A stretch of 64,000 nucleotides of DNA from contig NZ_LR597506.1 of the NCBI RefSeq assembly GCF_902150035.1, positions 89,565-153,564 on the forward strand, given 5' to 3'. A program made the position numbers and the translations under genes. This document shows, one piece after another, positions 20,577-29,975 of the stretch (position 1 is its first letter; the number at the start of each line of letters is the position of its first letter). Origin of the DNA: Enorma burkinafasonensis (GTDB lineage Bacteria; Actinomycetota; Coriobacteriia; Coriobacteriales; Coriobacteriaceae). The notes beneath the pieces were generated by a model that was not told the DNA's origin, did no database searches, and saw only the letters and a list, made by a program, of their open reading frames with translations.

Positions 20577-21601
20577 CGATTCACCTCTCCTCTCACAAGA
20601 CCGCCCTTGCCGTCCTGCAGGTGGCAGGCGACCAGGTGGCCGGGCGCGACCTCCTTCAAGGGCGGCACCTCGCGCTCGCAGATTTCCTTCGCGTACGGGC
20701 AGCGGTTGCAGAAGTTGCAGCACGTGCCGGTGAGCCTCAGATCGGGCGGGACGCCGGGGATGGTCTTGAGGTCGGCGTTCTCGTCATCCGAGAGCTTGGG
20801 CATGGAGTCCAGAAGGCCCCAGGTATAGGGATGCAGGGGGTTGGCGTAGAGCTCCGGCGTCGACGCGTGCTCGACGGTGCGGCCGGCGTACATGACCATG
20901 ACGTCGTCGGCCATCTTCCACACGATGCCGAGGTTGTGGGTGATGAGCAGGATGGCGGTGCCGAACTTCTCCTGCAGGCCCTTGAGCAGGTCGAGCACCT
21001 GCGACTGCACCGTCACGTCGAGGGCCGTGGTGGGCTCGTCGGCGATGATGAACTTGGGGTGCAGGCTCATGGCCATGGCGATGATGACGCGCTGGCACAT
21101 GCCGCCCGAGAGCTCGTACGGGTAGGAGTCCATGCGGCGCTCCGGCTCGGGGATGCCCACCAGGCGCAGCATCTCGATCGAACGCTTGCGGGCTTCCTCG
21201 CGGCTCACGTCCTCATGGGCGCGGATGAGCTCGATCATCTGGCTGCCGACCTTGAAGACCGGGTCGAGCGAGGTCATGGGGTCCTGGTAGATCATCGCGA
21301 TGTCCTTGCCGCGGATCTCCAGCAGCTCCTTCATGTCGATCGTGACCATGTCCTTGCCGTCGAACTCGATCTCGCCGGATTCGATGGAGCCCGTCTTGGG
21401 CAGCAGGCGGATGACCGAGGAGGCGGTCACGCTCTTGCCCGAGCCCGACTCGCCCACGATACCGAGCGTCTTGCCACGGTCGAGCGTGAAGCTCACGCCG
21501 TCGACCGCCTTGGAGATTCCTGCGGAGGTGTGGAAGTACGTCTTGAGGTCCTTCACCGAGAGAAGGTGCTCACGGGCCCCGTCCTGTGCGATTTCAGCCA
21601 T
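20573..21601 (-). CDS. oppD: Oligopeptide ABC importer ATPase OppD
   Basis: A 342-residue ATPase. Walker A is GESGSGKSVTA, Q-loop MIYQDPMTSLDPVFK, signature LSGGMCQRVIIAMAM, Walker B FIIADEPTTALDVT, switch LITHNLG. The C-terminal region carries TCCNFCNRCPYAKEICE, a cysteine cluster typical of the OppD family. AAGGAGGG precedes the ATG. The gene lies 12 nt after oppC. Confidence 0.93.
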   Translation of the reverse strand: MAEIAQDGAREHLLSVKDLKTYFHTSAGISKAVDGVSFTLDRGKTLGIVGESGSGKSVTASSVIRLLPKTGSIESGEIEFDGKDMVTIDMKELLEIRGKDIAMIYQDPMTSLDPVFKVGSQMIELIRAHEDVSREEARKRSIEMLRLVGIPEPERRMDSYPYELSGGMCQRVIIAMAMSLHPKFIIADEPTTALDVTVQSQVLDLLKGLQEKFGTAILLITHNLGIVWKMADDVMVMYAGRTVEHASTPELYANPLHPYTWGLLDSMPKLSDDENADLKTIPGVPPDLRLTGTCCNFCNRCPYAKEICEREVPPLKEVAPGHLVACHLQDGKGGLVRGEVNR

Positions 21602-21613
21602 GCGGCACCCTCC

Positions 21614-22522
21614 TTACTGCTTCTGCTTGGGGTCGAACACGTCGCGGATACCATCGCCCAGAAGGTTGAACCCGAGCACCGTGACGAGGATGAAGATGCC
21701 CGAGATGGTGGCGATGTGCGGGGAGGTGCGCAGGCAGGTGCGCCCGCCCGAGAGAATATTGCCCCAGGACGCGGTGGGCGGGGTGATGCCCATGCCGAGG
21801 AACGACAGCGCCGCCTCGGAGATGATGGCGCTCGCGACGTTCAGCGTGAAGTACACGATGATGGGCGAGATCGCGTTGGGCAGGATGTGCGTGAACAGGA
21901 TGCGCGCCGGCGAGGCCCCGAGCACGCGCTCGGCGTTGCAGTACTCCTCGTTCTTGACGATATGCACCTGGCCGCGGACCACGCGCGCGAAGTAGGGGAT
22001 GTTCCCGATGCCGAGCGCGATGACTACGTTGATGGCACCCTGGCCCAGGATGGTCATGAGGATGAGCGCGAGCAGGACGAACGGGAAGGACATCATGCCG
22101 TCCATGATGCGCATGATGATCGAGTCGAGGAGCCCGCCGAAGAAGCCGGCGACAAGACCGATGAGGACTCCCACGAACGCTCCCACGAGCGTGCCGCCCA
22201 CGGCGACGAAGATTGAGATCCGGGCTCCGTAGATGATGCGCGAGAGCAGGTCGCGCCCGTAGTTATCGGTCCCGAAGATATGGCCGGCGCTGCCCGGCGC
22301 CGCATAGGCGTTCGTCATGTCGATGGCGTTGGGGTCATACGGCGCGAGCTGGTTCGCGAAGACCGCCAAAAGCACCATCGCGACGACGATGATGAGGCCC
22401 ACGACGGCCATCTTGTTGCGCGAGAGCTTGTGCCAGGCGTTGTTCGCCTTGCGCTCGCGGCGCACCATCTCGAGCTGGGCCTCGACGCCGAGTGCGCCGC
22501 CCTTGGTTTCGTTGGCTGCCAT
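21614..22522 (-). CDS. oppC: Oligopeptide ABC importer permease OppC
   Basis: A 302-residue membrane protein. It starts with a cytoplasmic N-tail and a first transmembrane helix (MAVVGLIIVVAMVLLAVFA), followed by the periplasm-facing loop HIFGTDNYGRDLLSRIIYGAR, a hallmark of DppC/OppC. The permease core ends with the EAA-type motif near EALSFLGMGITPP. The ATG overlaps the oppB stop codon by the ATGA arrangement. An in-frame upstream extension is excluded because it overlaps oppB widely and lacks a ribosome site. Confidence 0.93.
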   Translation of the reverse strand: MAANETKGGALGVEAQLEMVRRERKANNAWHKLSRNKMAVVGLIIVVAMVLLAVFANQLAPYDPNAIDMTNAYAAPGSAGHIFGTDNYGRDLLSRIIYGARISIFVAVGGTLVGAFVGVLIGLVAGFFGGLLDSIIMRIMDGMMSFPFVLLALILMTILGQGAINVVIALGIGNIPYFARVVRGQVHIVKNEEYCNAERVLGASPARILFTHILPNAISPIIVYFTLNVASAIISEAALSFLGMGITPPTASWGNILSGGRTCLRTSPHIATISGIFILVTVLGFNLLGDGIRDVFDPKQKQ

Positions 22523-23481
22523 CAGTTCTGGCCACCTCCCTCGTAACTCACGCGTGGGTTGATCACGGCGTAGACGATGTCGACGATCAGGTTGACCACG
22601 ACGAAGACCACGGCAGTGAAGAGCACCGTGCCCTGGATGAGCGAGTAGTCGCGGCCGTTCACGGCGTTCACGATCAGCGTGCCGAGACCCGGCCACGAAA
22701 AGATCGTCTCGGTGAGGATGGCGCCCGTGAAGGCGGAGGCGATCTGAAGGCCCAGGACCGTCACGATGGGCGGCAGAGCGTTCTTGAACGCGTGCTTCCA
22801 GATCACAAGCGTCTCGCGCACACCGCGCGAGCGCAGCGACTTGATGTAGTCGGTCCCGATCGTGTCCAGCATGCTCGAGCGCGAGATGCGCGCGAGCGTC
22901 GCGGCGGGGATGGTAGCAAGGCAGAACACCGGCAGGATCATATGGCTCACCACGTCCCAGACGCCGTTGGCGAACGAGCCCATGCCCATGGCGGGCAGAA
23001 GCCCCAGGTTCACGCTGAACGTGAGGACCAACATGAGGCCGAGCCAGAAGATCGGCATCGAGACGCCAACGAGCGCGACGACCATGAACACGTAGTCGAG
23101 CACCGAGTTCTGGTGCAGGGCGGACTCGACGCCGATGGGGATGCCCACGAGCGCCGCGATGACGAGGCCGGTCATGGTGATGGAGAGCGTGGCGGGAAGA
23201 CGGCTCAAGATGAGGGGCATGACGTCGCTGTTATACGAGGTCGACCAGCCGAAGTCACCCTGCAGCACACCGAGCAGGTAGTCGATGTACTGCTTCCACA
23301 TGGGTTCGTTGAGGCCCAGCTGCTCGCGCAGCTCGGCGACGGCATCGGGAGATGCCTGGGGTCCCAGCATGGTGACGGCGGGGTCACCGGGGACCATGCG
23401 CGTGAGGATGAACGTCGCAGTGATCACCACGAAGAGCACGGGGATCGCCTGCAGCACCCTCTTGAGAATCGTCTTAGCCAC
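22522..23481 (-). CDS. oppB: Oligopeptide ABC importer permease OppB
   Basis: A 319-residue membrane protein with six hydrophobic segments. The start VAKTILKRVLQAIPVLFVVITATFILTRMVPGDPA is classic for DppB/OppB. GTG start with AAAGG 10 nt upstream. It forms the peptide channel with OppC. A hairpin lies between oppA and this gene. Confidence 0.93.
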   Translation of the reverse strand: MAKTILKRVLQAIPVLFVVITATFILTRMVPGDPAVTMLGPQASPDAVAELREQLGLNEPMWKQYIDYLLGVLQGDFGWSTSYNSDVMPLILSRLPATLSITMTGLVIAALVGIPIGVESALHQNSVLDYVFMVVALVGVSMPIFWLGLMLVLTFSVNLGLLPAMGMGSFANGVWDVVSHMILPVFCLATIPAATLARISRSSMLDTIGTDYIKSLRSRGVRETLVIWKHAFKNALPPIVTVLGLQIASAFTGAILTETIFSWPGLGTLIVNAVNGRDYSLIQGTVLFTAVVFVVVNLIVDIVYAVINPRVSYEGGGQN

Positions 23482-23504
23482 GAATCCCTACCTTTCTTAG
23501 CAAA

Positions 23505-23543
23505 CGCCGCGCGCGGCAGGCTCTCGCCAAACCGCGCGCGGCG
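23505..23543 (-). terminator. Intercistronic hairpin between oppA and oppB
   Basis: A perfect 12-bp stem CGCCGCGCGCGG (23505-23516) pairs with 23532-23543. On the minus strand TTTGC follows. It likely allows partial read-through, keeping the binding protein more abundant than the permeases, as is common in opp operons. Confidence 0.6.
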
Positions 23544-23559
23544 GCACACGCAGCGGTCG

Positions 23560-25176
23560 CTACGCGGTCTTCGAGATGTTGACCTCGGAGTTCACGACAT
23601 AGACCAGGTTATCGGCGCGCTGCACGAAGCCCTGGACGTTCTTGGAGAGACCGTTCTTGGAGTTGGCCGTGCTGTACACGATCATGGGGCATTGTTCCAC
23701 GATGATGCGCAGCGCCTGCTTGTAGAGGTCCGCGCGCTCATCCTGGTCGGTGACCTCGAGAGCCTGCTGGAGCAGGTCGTCGACCTCGGGCATGCTGAAG
23801 CGCCCGGAGTTCCCGTTGCCGCCGATCTCCGAGGTGCTGAACAGCTTGTTCAGGAAGAAGTACGGATCGGGGTACCACGTCCAGCTCATGCCGACCATGT
23901 CGCTCTCGCCGGACGAAGCGTTCGAGGAGAGCGTGGCCCAGTCGTTCTGATGGATCGTGAGGTCGATGTTCAGGGTCTCCTTAAGCTGCTGCTGGAGCAC
24001 CGTGCCCACATCGAGGCTCGTCGTGGTGTTCCCCGTGTACAGATCGATCGCGAAACCGTCCGGATAGCCGGCGCTGGCAAGGAGCTCCTTGGCGCCCTCG
24101 GGGTCGTGCGCCGGGACGAGTTCCTCGATGGACTCATCGTAGCCCCAACTACCGCGCGGCAGCGGAACCGATGCCACGGTCGCTCCGCCGTAGGGGTAGG
24201 CGGCAGCGAGGATCTCCTCGCGGTCGATCGCCATGAGGATCGCACGGCGCACGTCGAGGCTGGCCGTGGGGCCATTGACCATGTTCATGTAGATGTAGTT
24301 GAAGTTCAGGCCCTCCTGCTGTTCCACGATGTAGTCAGAGTTCTCCGAAACGGTCTGCAGCGACTCGCCGCCCAGGTCGGTGACGAGATCGACCTCGCCG
24401 GTGAACAGGGCGTTTGCCTGCTGCGTGGAGTCGGTGATGACCTTCCAGACCACGCCGTCGAGGTTCGGGCGGTCGCCCCAGTAGCCCTCGTGGCGCTTGA
24501 GCTCGGTCTGCTGGTCGCGCGTGAACTGAACCATCTGGAAGGGGCCGGTGCCCACCAGGTGCTCGCCGAAGTTGTCGCCCCAGCCCTCGACCTCCTCCTT
24601 GGGGAGGATGGCGTTGCCGCCATCGGTGAGCGCCGTGAGGAAGGCGGAGTTCGGGGTCTTGAGGACGCACTCGATCTCGGTGTCGGAGATCACGTTGCAG
24701 TGATCGAGCATGTCGAGGCGGTTGTTGGTGGACTCGACGTTGGAGCGCTCGAGGGAGTACTTCACGTCATCGGCGGTCATGGCGCGGCCATCCTGGTATT
24801 CACCGGGCTGGAACTTCGCGTCGTCGCGCAGGGTGAAGGTATAGGTGAGACCGTCGTCGGAGATGGTCCACTCGGTCGCCAAGCAGGGCACGATCTCGGT
24901 GAGGTCCATGGAGTACTGGACGAGCGTGTCGCAGACGGTGTTGATGATCTGCGACTCATAGACGCCGGTGTACTTGACCGGGTCGAGAAGGGCCGGCGAG
25001 GCGGTGAGCGAGATGCTCAGGGTGCCGCCCTCGGCAACCTCCCCGCTGCCGGCGGAACCGGTGCCGCCCTCAGAGGAGCAGCCCGCGACGGAGAGCGCGG
25101 CGCCCGTGAGGCCCACGGCGCCCAGCCCGCTCAGGAAGCCGCGACGCGATACGGTCTTGCTGGTAAGTTTGCTCAT
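23560..25176 (-). CDS. oppA: Oligopeptide-binding lipoprotein (SBP_bac_5), copy 1
   Basis: A 538-residue extracytoplasmic peptide-binding protein. It has a Tat-like signal (SRRGFLSG at 10-17) and lipobox SVAGC with Cys33. The mature chain holds the SBP family 5 pattern (ATEWTISDDGLTYTFTLRDDAKF, DVKYSLERS, GTGPFQMVQF). It captures peptides on the cell surface for OppBCDF. It is the first gene of the transporter block and is highly similar to the second copy 1.8 kb upstream. The start has GGGAGG nearby. Confidence 0.93.
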   Translation of the reverse strand: MSKLTSKTVSRRGFLSGLGAVGLTGAALSVAGCSSEGGTGSAGSGEVAEGGTLSISLTASPALLDPVKYTGVYESQIINTVCDTLVQYSMDLTEIVPCLATEWTISDDGLTYTFTLRDDAKFQPGEYQDGRAMTADDVKYSLERSNVESTNNRLDMLDHCNVISDTEIECVLKTPNSAFLTALTDGGNAILPKEEVEGWGDNFGEHLVGTGPFQMVQFTRDQQTELKRHEGYWGDRPNLDGVVWKVITDSTQQANALFTGEVDLVTDLGGESLQTVSENSDYIVEQQEGLNFNYIYMNMVNGPTASLDVRRAILMAIDREEILAAAYPYGGATVASVPLPRGSWGYDESIEELVPAHDPEGAKELLASAGYPDGFAIDLYTGNTTTSLDVGTVLQQQLKETLNIDLTIHQNDWATLSSNASSGESDMVGMSWTWYPDPYFFLNKLFSTSEIGGNGNSGRFSMPEVDDLLQQALEVTDQDERADLYKQALRIIVEQCPMIVYSTANSKNGLSKNVQGFVQRADNLVYVVNSEVNISKTA

Positions 25177-25253
25177 GTTCCATTCCCTCCATTTCGAAAG
25201 GACCTATTGTCACAGGCCCGCGCGGAACGCCGCGGGCCCGTGAGATACCGTCG

Positions 25254-26699
25254 TTACCAGGCGCGGTAGTTGATGAAGCCGTCCCACGGGTCCACGTGAT
25301 CCACAGGGAGCGTGTCGCGCAGCCTGAGCACCTCGTCCGGCACGAACCGGCGCTCCACCACGACGTCGCCGCCGTAGGTGCGCCACCAGTCGCGGCTGAT
25401 GATGAGGTAGCCGTTCTTGCACTGCTCGGCACCCCAGCTGTTCTCCACGCGCCAGGCAACGGGCTCGCCCGCCTCGTCGAGCTGCACGCCCTGGAAGGCC
25501 ATGCAGTGCGACATGCCGGTACCGTTGAGATCGAGGTTGTCGCCGCGGTCGATCGAGAGGTCGATGTCGAAGAGGCCCTCCAGGTCGAGCGAGTCGGTCG
25601 CGAGGACGCCCGCGAAGTCGGTGTCGCCGCGCAGGGTGCGCTTGCCCACGTCGCACATCATGTACGCGGGGACCCCGCCCTTGAGCGAGGCGATCACGGC
25701 CTGCTCCACCACGGGCATCTCCATGTTGAGGAGGCGCAGCGGACGGCCGCCCACCACCGCGTCGAACCAATCGACACCGTAGAGATGACCGAAGGGGCGC
25801 GTGTCGCCGGGCATGCTCACGAGCTCGATGTAGTCCTCGGGGTTGAAGCGCGCGTAGCGCTCCAGGAACTCGAGCGGGGTCACGCCGTGGTCGCGCAGGA
25901 TGCGGCGACCGTCCGCGGTGACCTCGACCTTGGAGGCGTCCACGTCCGCATGTGCGCCCACCTCGAAATCGAAGTCGAACGCCAGCGGAGGCTCGCCCAG
26001 GCAGCAGCACAGGAAGCGATGGATCTCATCGAGCATGTCGGCCTTCGCGGCCTCGAGCTCGTCGGCGCCGGCGCCTTCGCCCGCACGGTCGCGCAGGATG
26101 GCAGCGTCGCGGATGAGGATATCGCCCAGCACCTCGTTCATGTACTTCGTATCGAGCGTGCAGGCCGTCTCGGGCATCGCGTCCTTGGGCACGGCGCCCC
26201 ACTTCTCCAGGATGCTCGCGCAGAACATGAACTGGCCGCCATCCGATGCGGTGTGCAGGGTCAGGTGGTACACCAGCCGGTCGTTCGCCGAGCGGTCCGC
26301 CGTCTGGATGATGCGCTCCAGGAAGGAGTTCGACTTCTCGAGCTTCTCGTAGAACGTGGTGTAGGCCTGTGAGAACTCGAAGTCGTCGACGTCGAGGATC
26401 CCCAAGGTGCGCGCACGTACGACGTTGAGCGTCGAGAACATCCAGCAGCGACCGGACTTGTGCTGGTGCGTAACGGTCTTGGCGGCATCAAGCGAGACCC
26501 CGTAGGTATCCTTATAGGCACGGCACGCGCGCTGGTCTCGCGCCGCCGCGGCGATGCCCATCGAGGTCACGGCGTTGCGGGCGATACGGTTCGCGCGGCT
26601 CGAGGCGAACCCCTCCGTGAGTGCATTGATGCGCTCAGGGTCGACCGCACCGCCCGGGACGCGGTCACAGAGGTCATTCTGGACGTTCGTGCTATCCAT
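25254..26699 (-). CDS. pepC: C1-family aminopeptidase (PepC/bleomycin hydrolase)
   Basis: A 481-residue cytoplasmic cysteine aminopeptidase of family C1B. The catalytic residues are Cys85 (KSGRCWMFS), His398 (GMSHCMAFQG) and Asn420 (VENSWG). Family members form hexamers and trim N-terminal residues of peptides. The start ATG with GAAAGGAC upstream gives MDSTNVQND; an 11-residue longer start exists at 26732 but has no better site. The gene sits between two peptide-binding protein genes, with its own promoter, so it likely degrades the imported peptides. Confidence 0.94.
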   Translation of the reverse strand: MDSTNVQNDLCDRVPGGAVDPERINALTEGFASSRANRIARNAVTSMGIAAAARDQRACRAYKDTYGVSLDAAKTVTHQHKSGRCWMFSTLNVVRARTLGILDVDDFEFSQAYTTFYEKLEKSNSFLERIIQTADRSANDRLVYHLTLHTASDGGQFMFCASILEKWGAVPKDAMPETACTLDTKYMNEVLGDILIRDAAILRDRAGEGAGADELEAAKADMLDEIHRFLCCCLGEPPLAFDFDFEVGAHADVDASKVEVTADGRRILRDHGVTPLEFLERYARFNPEDYIELVSMPGDTRPFGHLYGVDWFDAVVGGRPLRLLNMEMPVVEQAVIASLKGGVPAYMMCDVGKRTLRGDTDFAGVLATDSLDLEGLFDIDLSIDRGDNLDLNGTGMSHCMAFQGVQLDEAGEPVAWRVENSWGAEQCKNGYLIISRDWWRTYGGDVVVERRFVPDEVLRLRDTLPVDHVDPWDGFINYRAW

Positions 26700-26750
26700 G
26701 CTCCACAGTCCTTTCCTGCACTCCACCTGCATATTTGCCGGCGCGGTATG

Positions 26751-26778
26751 GATATAGCTCCAGCAATTTACCAGTAAA
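26751..26778 (-). promoter_or_regulatory. Promoter of pepC with overlapping palindrome
   Basis: On the minus strand TTTACT (26773-26778) and TATATC (26751-26756) are 16 nt apart. The -35 is covered by the palindrome TTTACCAGTAAA (26767-26778), a plausible operator. No regulator can be named from this. Confidence 0.45.
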
Positions 26779-26852
26779 CTATAGGATGAATCGTGATGTC
26801 TGCATACCCCTTCGCCTCAATTCACCCATCGGTAACACTTTATTCCGGCAAA

Positions 26853-26889
26853 GCGACGGCGCCGCGCGGTGTTCCCGCACGGCGCCGCT
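26853..26889 (-). terminator. Terminator after oppA copy 2
   Basis: On the minus strand an AGCGGCGCCG...CGGCGCC stem continues through GCGG/CCGC and is followed by a short T run (CTTTGCC). It separates the second binding-protein gene from pepC. Confidence 0.6.
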
Positions 26890-26962
26890 TACATGCGCCC
26901 CCTTGTGCACGGCCGCGTGCTTCCAACCATCGCCCGTAGCGATAGCCGAAGCCACCTGGTCG

Positions 26963-28576
26963 CTAGGCGGACTTGGACATGTTCACCTCGGAGTTCACGA
27001 CGTACACGAGCTGGTCGGCACGCTGGACGTAACCCTGGACCCCCTGCGTGAGGCCCGTGCAGACCTCCTCGGTCGCGTAGACCAGCATCGGGTCCTTCTC
27101 CACGATCTTCGCGAGCGCCTGCTTGTACAGGTCGGCGCGAGCATCCTGGTCGGTCACCTCCAGCGCCTGCTGGAGCAGGTCGTCGACCTCGGGGTCGTTG
27201 AAGCCCGCGCCGTTGCCCAAGGCCCCGATCTCGGAGCTTGCGAACAGCTTGTTCAGGAAGAAGTACGGGTCGGGATACCAGCTCCAGCCCATGGCGTAGA
27301 TGTCGGCCTGACCGGCTGCGGCGATCTCGGAGAAGGCGCCCCAGTCGTTGGTGTTGATCTCGACGTCGACGTTCAGGTTCTCCTTGAGCTGCTGCTGGAA
27401 GACGGTGGCCACGTCGAGGCGCTGGGTCGTGTTGCTCGTGTAGTACTTGAGCGAGAAGCCATCGGGGTATCCCGCCTCGGCGAGCAGCTCGCGGGCACCC
27501 TCGGGATCGTAGGCCGGCACGGTCTCCTCGACGGCCGCGTCATAGCCCCAGCTCCCCTTGGGCAGCGGGAGCGTCGCCTCGGAGGCCCCGCCGTACGGGT
27601 AGCCGGCGGCGATGAGATCCTCGCGGTTCACGGCCATGAGGATAGCCTTGCGCACACGCTGGTCGGCGGTCGGGCCGTTCACCATGTTCATGTAGATGTA
27701 GGCGATGTTGAGGCCATCCATCTGGTCGACCACGTAGTTTGAGTCGCCTTCGACCGTCTGCAGCGACTCGCCCTTGAGGTCGGTGACCATGTCGACATCG
27801 CCGGTGAAGAGCGCGTTCGCCGACTGTGTGGCGTCGGTGATGACCTTGAAGACCACGCCATCGAGGTTAGGCTTCTCGCCCCAGTACCCGTCGTGACGGA
27901 CGAGCTCGGTCTGCTGGTCGCGCGTGAACTGCTTGAGCGCGAACGGACCGGTGCCCACGAGGTGCTCGCCGAAGCTGTCGCCCCAGCCCTCGACCTCCTC
28001 CTTGGGGACGATCGCGTTGCCCGCGTCGGTGAGAGCCGTCAGGAACGACGCGTTCGGGCCGGTCAGCACGCATTCGATCTCGGTGTCGGAGATGACGTTG
28101 CAGTGGTCGAGCATGTCGAGGCGGTTCATGGAGGACTCGTTCGCGGAGCGCTCAAGCGAGTACTTGATGTCCTCAGCGGTCATGACGCGGCCCTCCTGGT
28201 ACTCGCCAGCCTGGAAGACGGCGTCGTCGCGCAGGGTGAACGTGTAGGTGGCGCCGTCATCGGAGATGGCCCACTCGGTGGCGAGGCAGGGAACGATCTC
28301 GGTGAGGTCCATGGAGTACTGCACGACGGTGTCGCACACGTTGTTGATGATCTGCGACTCGTACACGCCGGTGTAGCGGGCGGGGTCGAGATAGGCAGGC
28401 GACGAGGCGAGCGAGATGCTGAGCGTGCCGCCCTCGGCGGCGCCGGAGCCGCTGCCCGACCCGCCCTGCTCGGACGAGCATCCGGCCATGCCTAGGACCG
28501 CTCCCGCCGCGCCGACGACACCCAGGCCGCCCAGAAGACCGCGGCGCGAGACGCACTTGCTGGTAAGAAGATCCAT
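26963..28576 (-). CDS. Oligopeptide-binding lipoprotein (SBP_bac_5), copy 2
   Basis: A 537-residue paralogue of the oppA copy at 23.6-25.2 kb, aligning along its full length. Tat-like SRRGLLGG and lipobox GMAGC (Cys33). Differences cluster in the second half (for example SEIAAAGQADIYAMGWSWYPDP against SSNASSGESDMVGMSWTWYPDP), which may change ligand range. It has its own promoter and a terminator, so it is expressed separately from pepC-oppABCDF. AAAGGAGG precedes the ATG. An in-frame upstream extension to 28795 lacks a ribosome site. Confidence 0.92.
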   Translation of the reverse strand: MDLLTSKCVSRRGLLGGLGVVGAAGAVLGMAGCSSEQGGSGSGSGAAEGGTLSISLASSPAYLDPARYTGVYESQIINNVCDTVVQYSMDLTEIVPCLATEWAISDDGATYTFTLRDDAVFQAGEYQEGRVMTAEDIKYSLERSANESSMNRLDMLDHCNVISDTEIECVLTGPNASFLTALTDAGNAIVPKEEVEGWGDSFGEHLVGTGPFALKQFTRDQQTELVRHDGYWGEKPNLDGVVFKVITDATQSANALFTGDVDMVTDLKGESLQTVEGDSNYVVDQMDGLNIAYIYMNMVNGPTADQRVRKAILMAVNREDLIAAGYPYGGASEATLPLPKGSWGYDAAVEETVPAYDPEGARELLAEAGYPDGFSLKYYTSNTTQRLDVATVFQQQLKENLNVDVEINTNDWGAFSEIAAAGQADIYAMGWSWYPDPYFFLNKLFASSEIGALGNGAGFNDPEVDDLLQQALEVTDQDARADLYKQALAKIVEKDPMLVYATEEVCTGLTQGVQGYVQRADQLVYVVNSEVNMSKSA

Positions 28577-28949
28577 GTTGTCCTCCTTTGCTTTGCGCGG
28601 CGAGACGGCCCGGCAGAGCGCCGGCTTGCCGCGCCACTCCATGCCCCATGCATGTGAGGCGAATATAGGGTGCGAGCACCTCTGTGACCAACTCATTGCC
28701 AACAGTTCATCTGCCGGTAACACTCCAGCCCCAAAAAAGCATAACAAGTTCTTCGGAATACAAGAATGTTGAGATGAGGCGCGAGCGAGACCCATGACGT
28801 GCGCTCGACCCCATAGGATCGGGGGCTGAGGCCCCTATGGAACGGCGGTCCCATGAGACTCACCGTCGCCACCCCTGCGCACCTCGACGCGTATATAATG
28901 CTTCTGTACATCCGCAACGGGCGCACGCGCCCTCGAAAGGAGCCATTCC
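28577..28949. other. Divergent control region between oppA2 and the DUF1177 gene
   Basis: This 373-bp gap has no credible ORF. It holds the oppA2 promoter, an inverted repeat at 28744-28770 (GTTCTT...AAGAAT core), a hairpin at 28811-28840 with outer arms CCATAGG/CCTATGG, and TATAAT at 28894-28899 as a strong -10 for the DUF1177 gene. CGGTAACACT at 28715-28724 is also found at 26830-26839. Confidence 0.5.
28662..28691 (-). promoter_or_regulatory. Promoter of oppA copy 2
   Basis: On the minus strand TTGGTC (28686-28691) and TATATT (28662-28667) are separated by 18 nt. The resulting leader is about 80 nt. Confidence 0.6.
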
Positions 28950-29888
28950 ATGCTGTTCCGCCAACTGCTCGAGATCTACGACCTCATCGACAAGCCCCAG
29001 GCAAACGGCGAGGAGGTAGCTGAGCTGCTGCGCACCCGCGGAGCCACCGACGTAACGGTCCAGACCATCGACAACGAGCGCGGCTCGACTGACTGCATCA
29101 AGGTCCTCATCCCCGGCTCGAACGGCAAGAGCCAGGGCGGTGACGCTCCCACGCTCGGCGTGGTCGGCCGTCTCGGCGGCCTCGGCGCTCGCCCCGAGCT
29201 CATCGGTGCCGTCTCCGACGGCGATGGTGCGCTCGCCGCGCTCACCTGTGCGCTCAAGCTCGTCGAGATGCACGCTGCCGGCGACGTGCTCCCCGGCGAC
29301 GTCATCGTGGCCACCCACATCTGCCCCGACGCGCCCACGCTCCCGCACGAGCCCGTGCCCTTCATGGACTCGCCCATCGACATGGAGACCATGAACCGCA
29401 TGGAGGTTGACCCGCGCATGGAGGCCATCGTCTCCATCGACACCACCAAGGGCAACCGCATCATCAACGTGAACGGCATCGCCATCTCCCCCACCACCAA
29501 GGAGGGCTACATCCTTCCCGTCGCCAACGACCTCATGGACGTCATGACGCGCGTGACCGGCAAGATGCCGCAGGTGTTCGCCCTGTCCCAGCAGGACATC
29601 ACCCCCTACGGTAACGACCTCTACCACCTGAACAGCATCCTGCAGCCCACCACCGCCACGACGGCCCCCGTCGTCGGCGTGGCCATCGCCACCGAGCAGA
29701 TGGTCGCCGGCTGCGCCACGGGCGCGACGCATGGCTCCGACGTTGAGGAGGCGGCGCGCTTCGCCCTCGAGGTCGCCAAGCTCTTCGGCGCCGGGAGCTG
29801 CAAGTTCTACGACGAGGAGCAGTGGGCGCACCTCGTCGAGCTCTACGGCACCATGGAGCGCTACCAGACCATGGGCGACGCGAAGTAA
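28950..29888 (+). CDS. DUF1177-family protein
   Basis: A 312-residue protein matching the DUF1177 family as I recall it: NERGSTDCIKVLIPGSNGK, VVGRLGGLGARPELIGAVSDGDGALAAL, and VATHICPDAPTLPHEPVPFMDSPIDMETMNR. The His and Asp positions resemble a metal-dependent hydrolase site, but no activity is established that I know of. Homologues are often found beside AroM and peptide ABC transporters, as here. GAAAGGAGCC precedes the ATG. It diverges from the peptide-use genes and precedes aroM by 87 nt. Confidence 0.85.
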   Translation: MLFRQLLEIYDLIDKPQANGEEVAELLRTRGATDVTVQTIDNERGSTDCIKVLIPGSNGKSQGGDAPTLGVVGRLGGLGARPELIGAVSDGDGALAALTCALKLVEMHAAGDVLPGDVIVATHICPDAPTLPHEPVPFMDSPIDMETMNRMEVDPRMEAIVSIDTTKGNRIINVNGIAISPTTKEGYILPVANDLMDVMTRVTGKMPQVFALSQQDITPYGNDLYHLNSILQPTTATTAPVVGVAIATEQMVAGCATGATHGSDVEEAARFALEVAKLFGAGSCKFYDEEQWAHLVELYGTMERYQTMGDAK

Positions 29889-29906
29889 CGCATCGCCTCG
29901 ATGAGA

Positions 29907-29934
29907 GGGGCCCGCACGCGGGCCCCTTCTGTTT
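29907..29934 (+). terminator. Terminator between DUF1177 and aroM genes
   Basis: A GGGGCCCGC/GCGGGCCCC stem (29907-29926) is followed by TTCTGTTTTC. Read-through may still supply aroM, which lies only 50 nt further. Confidence 0.75.
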
Positions 29935-29975
29935 TCCGCCCAGCCAGGGCGCGGGACACGCGAAAGGAAGGGCAT

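Noticed and set aside
22492..25269. 925-residue plus-strand frame opposite oppB and oppA
   Set aside because: Antisense shadow with arginine/histidine-rich bias; the minus-strand genes have clear domains and ribosome sites.
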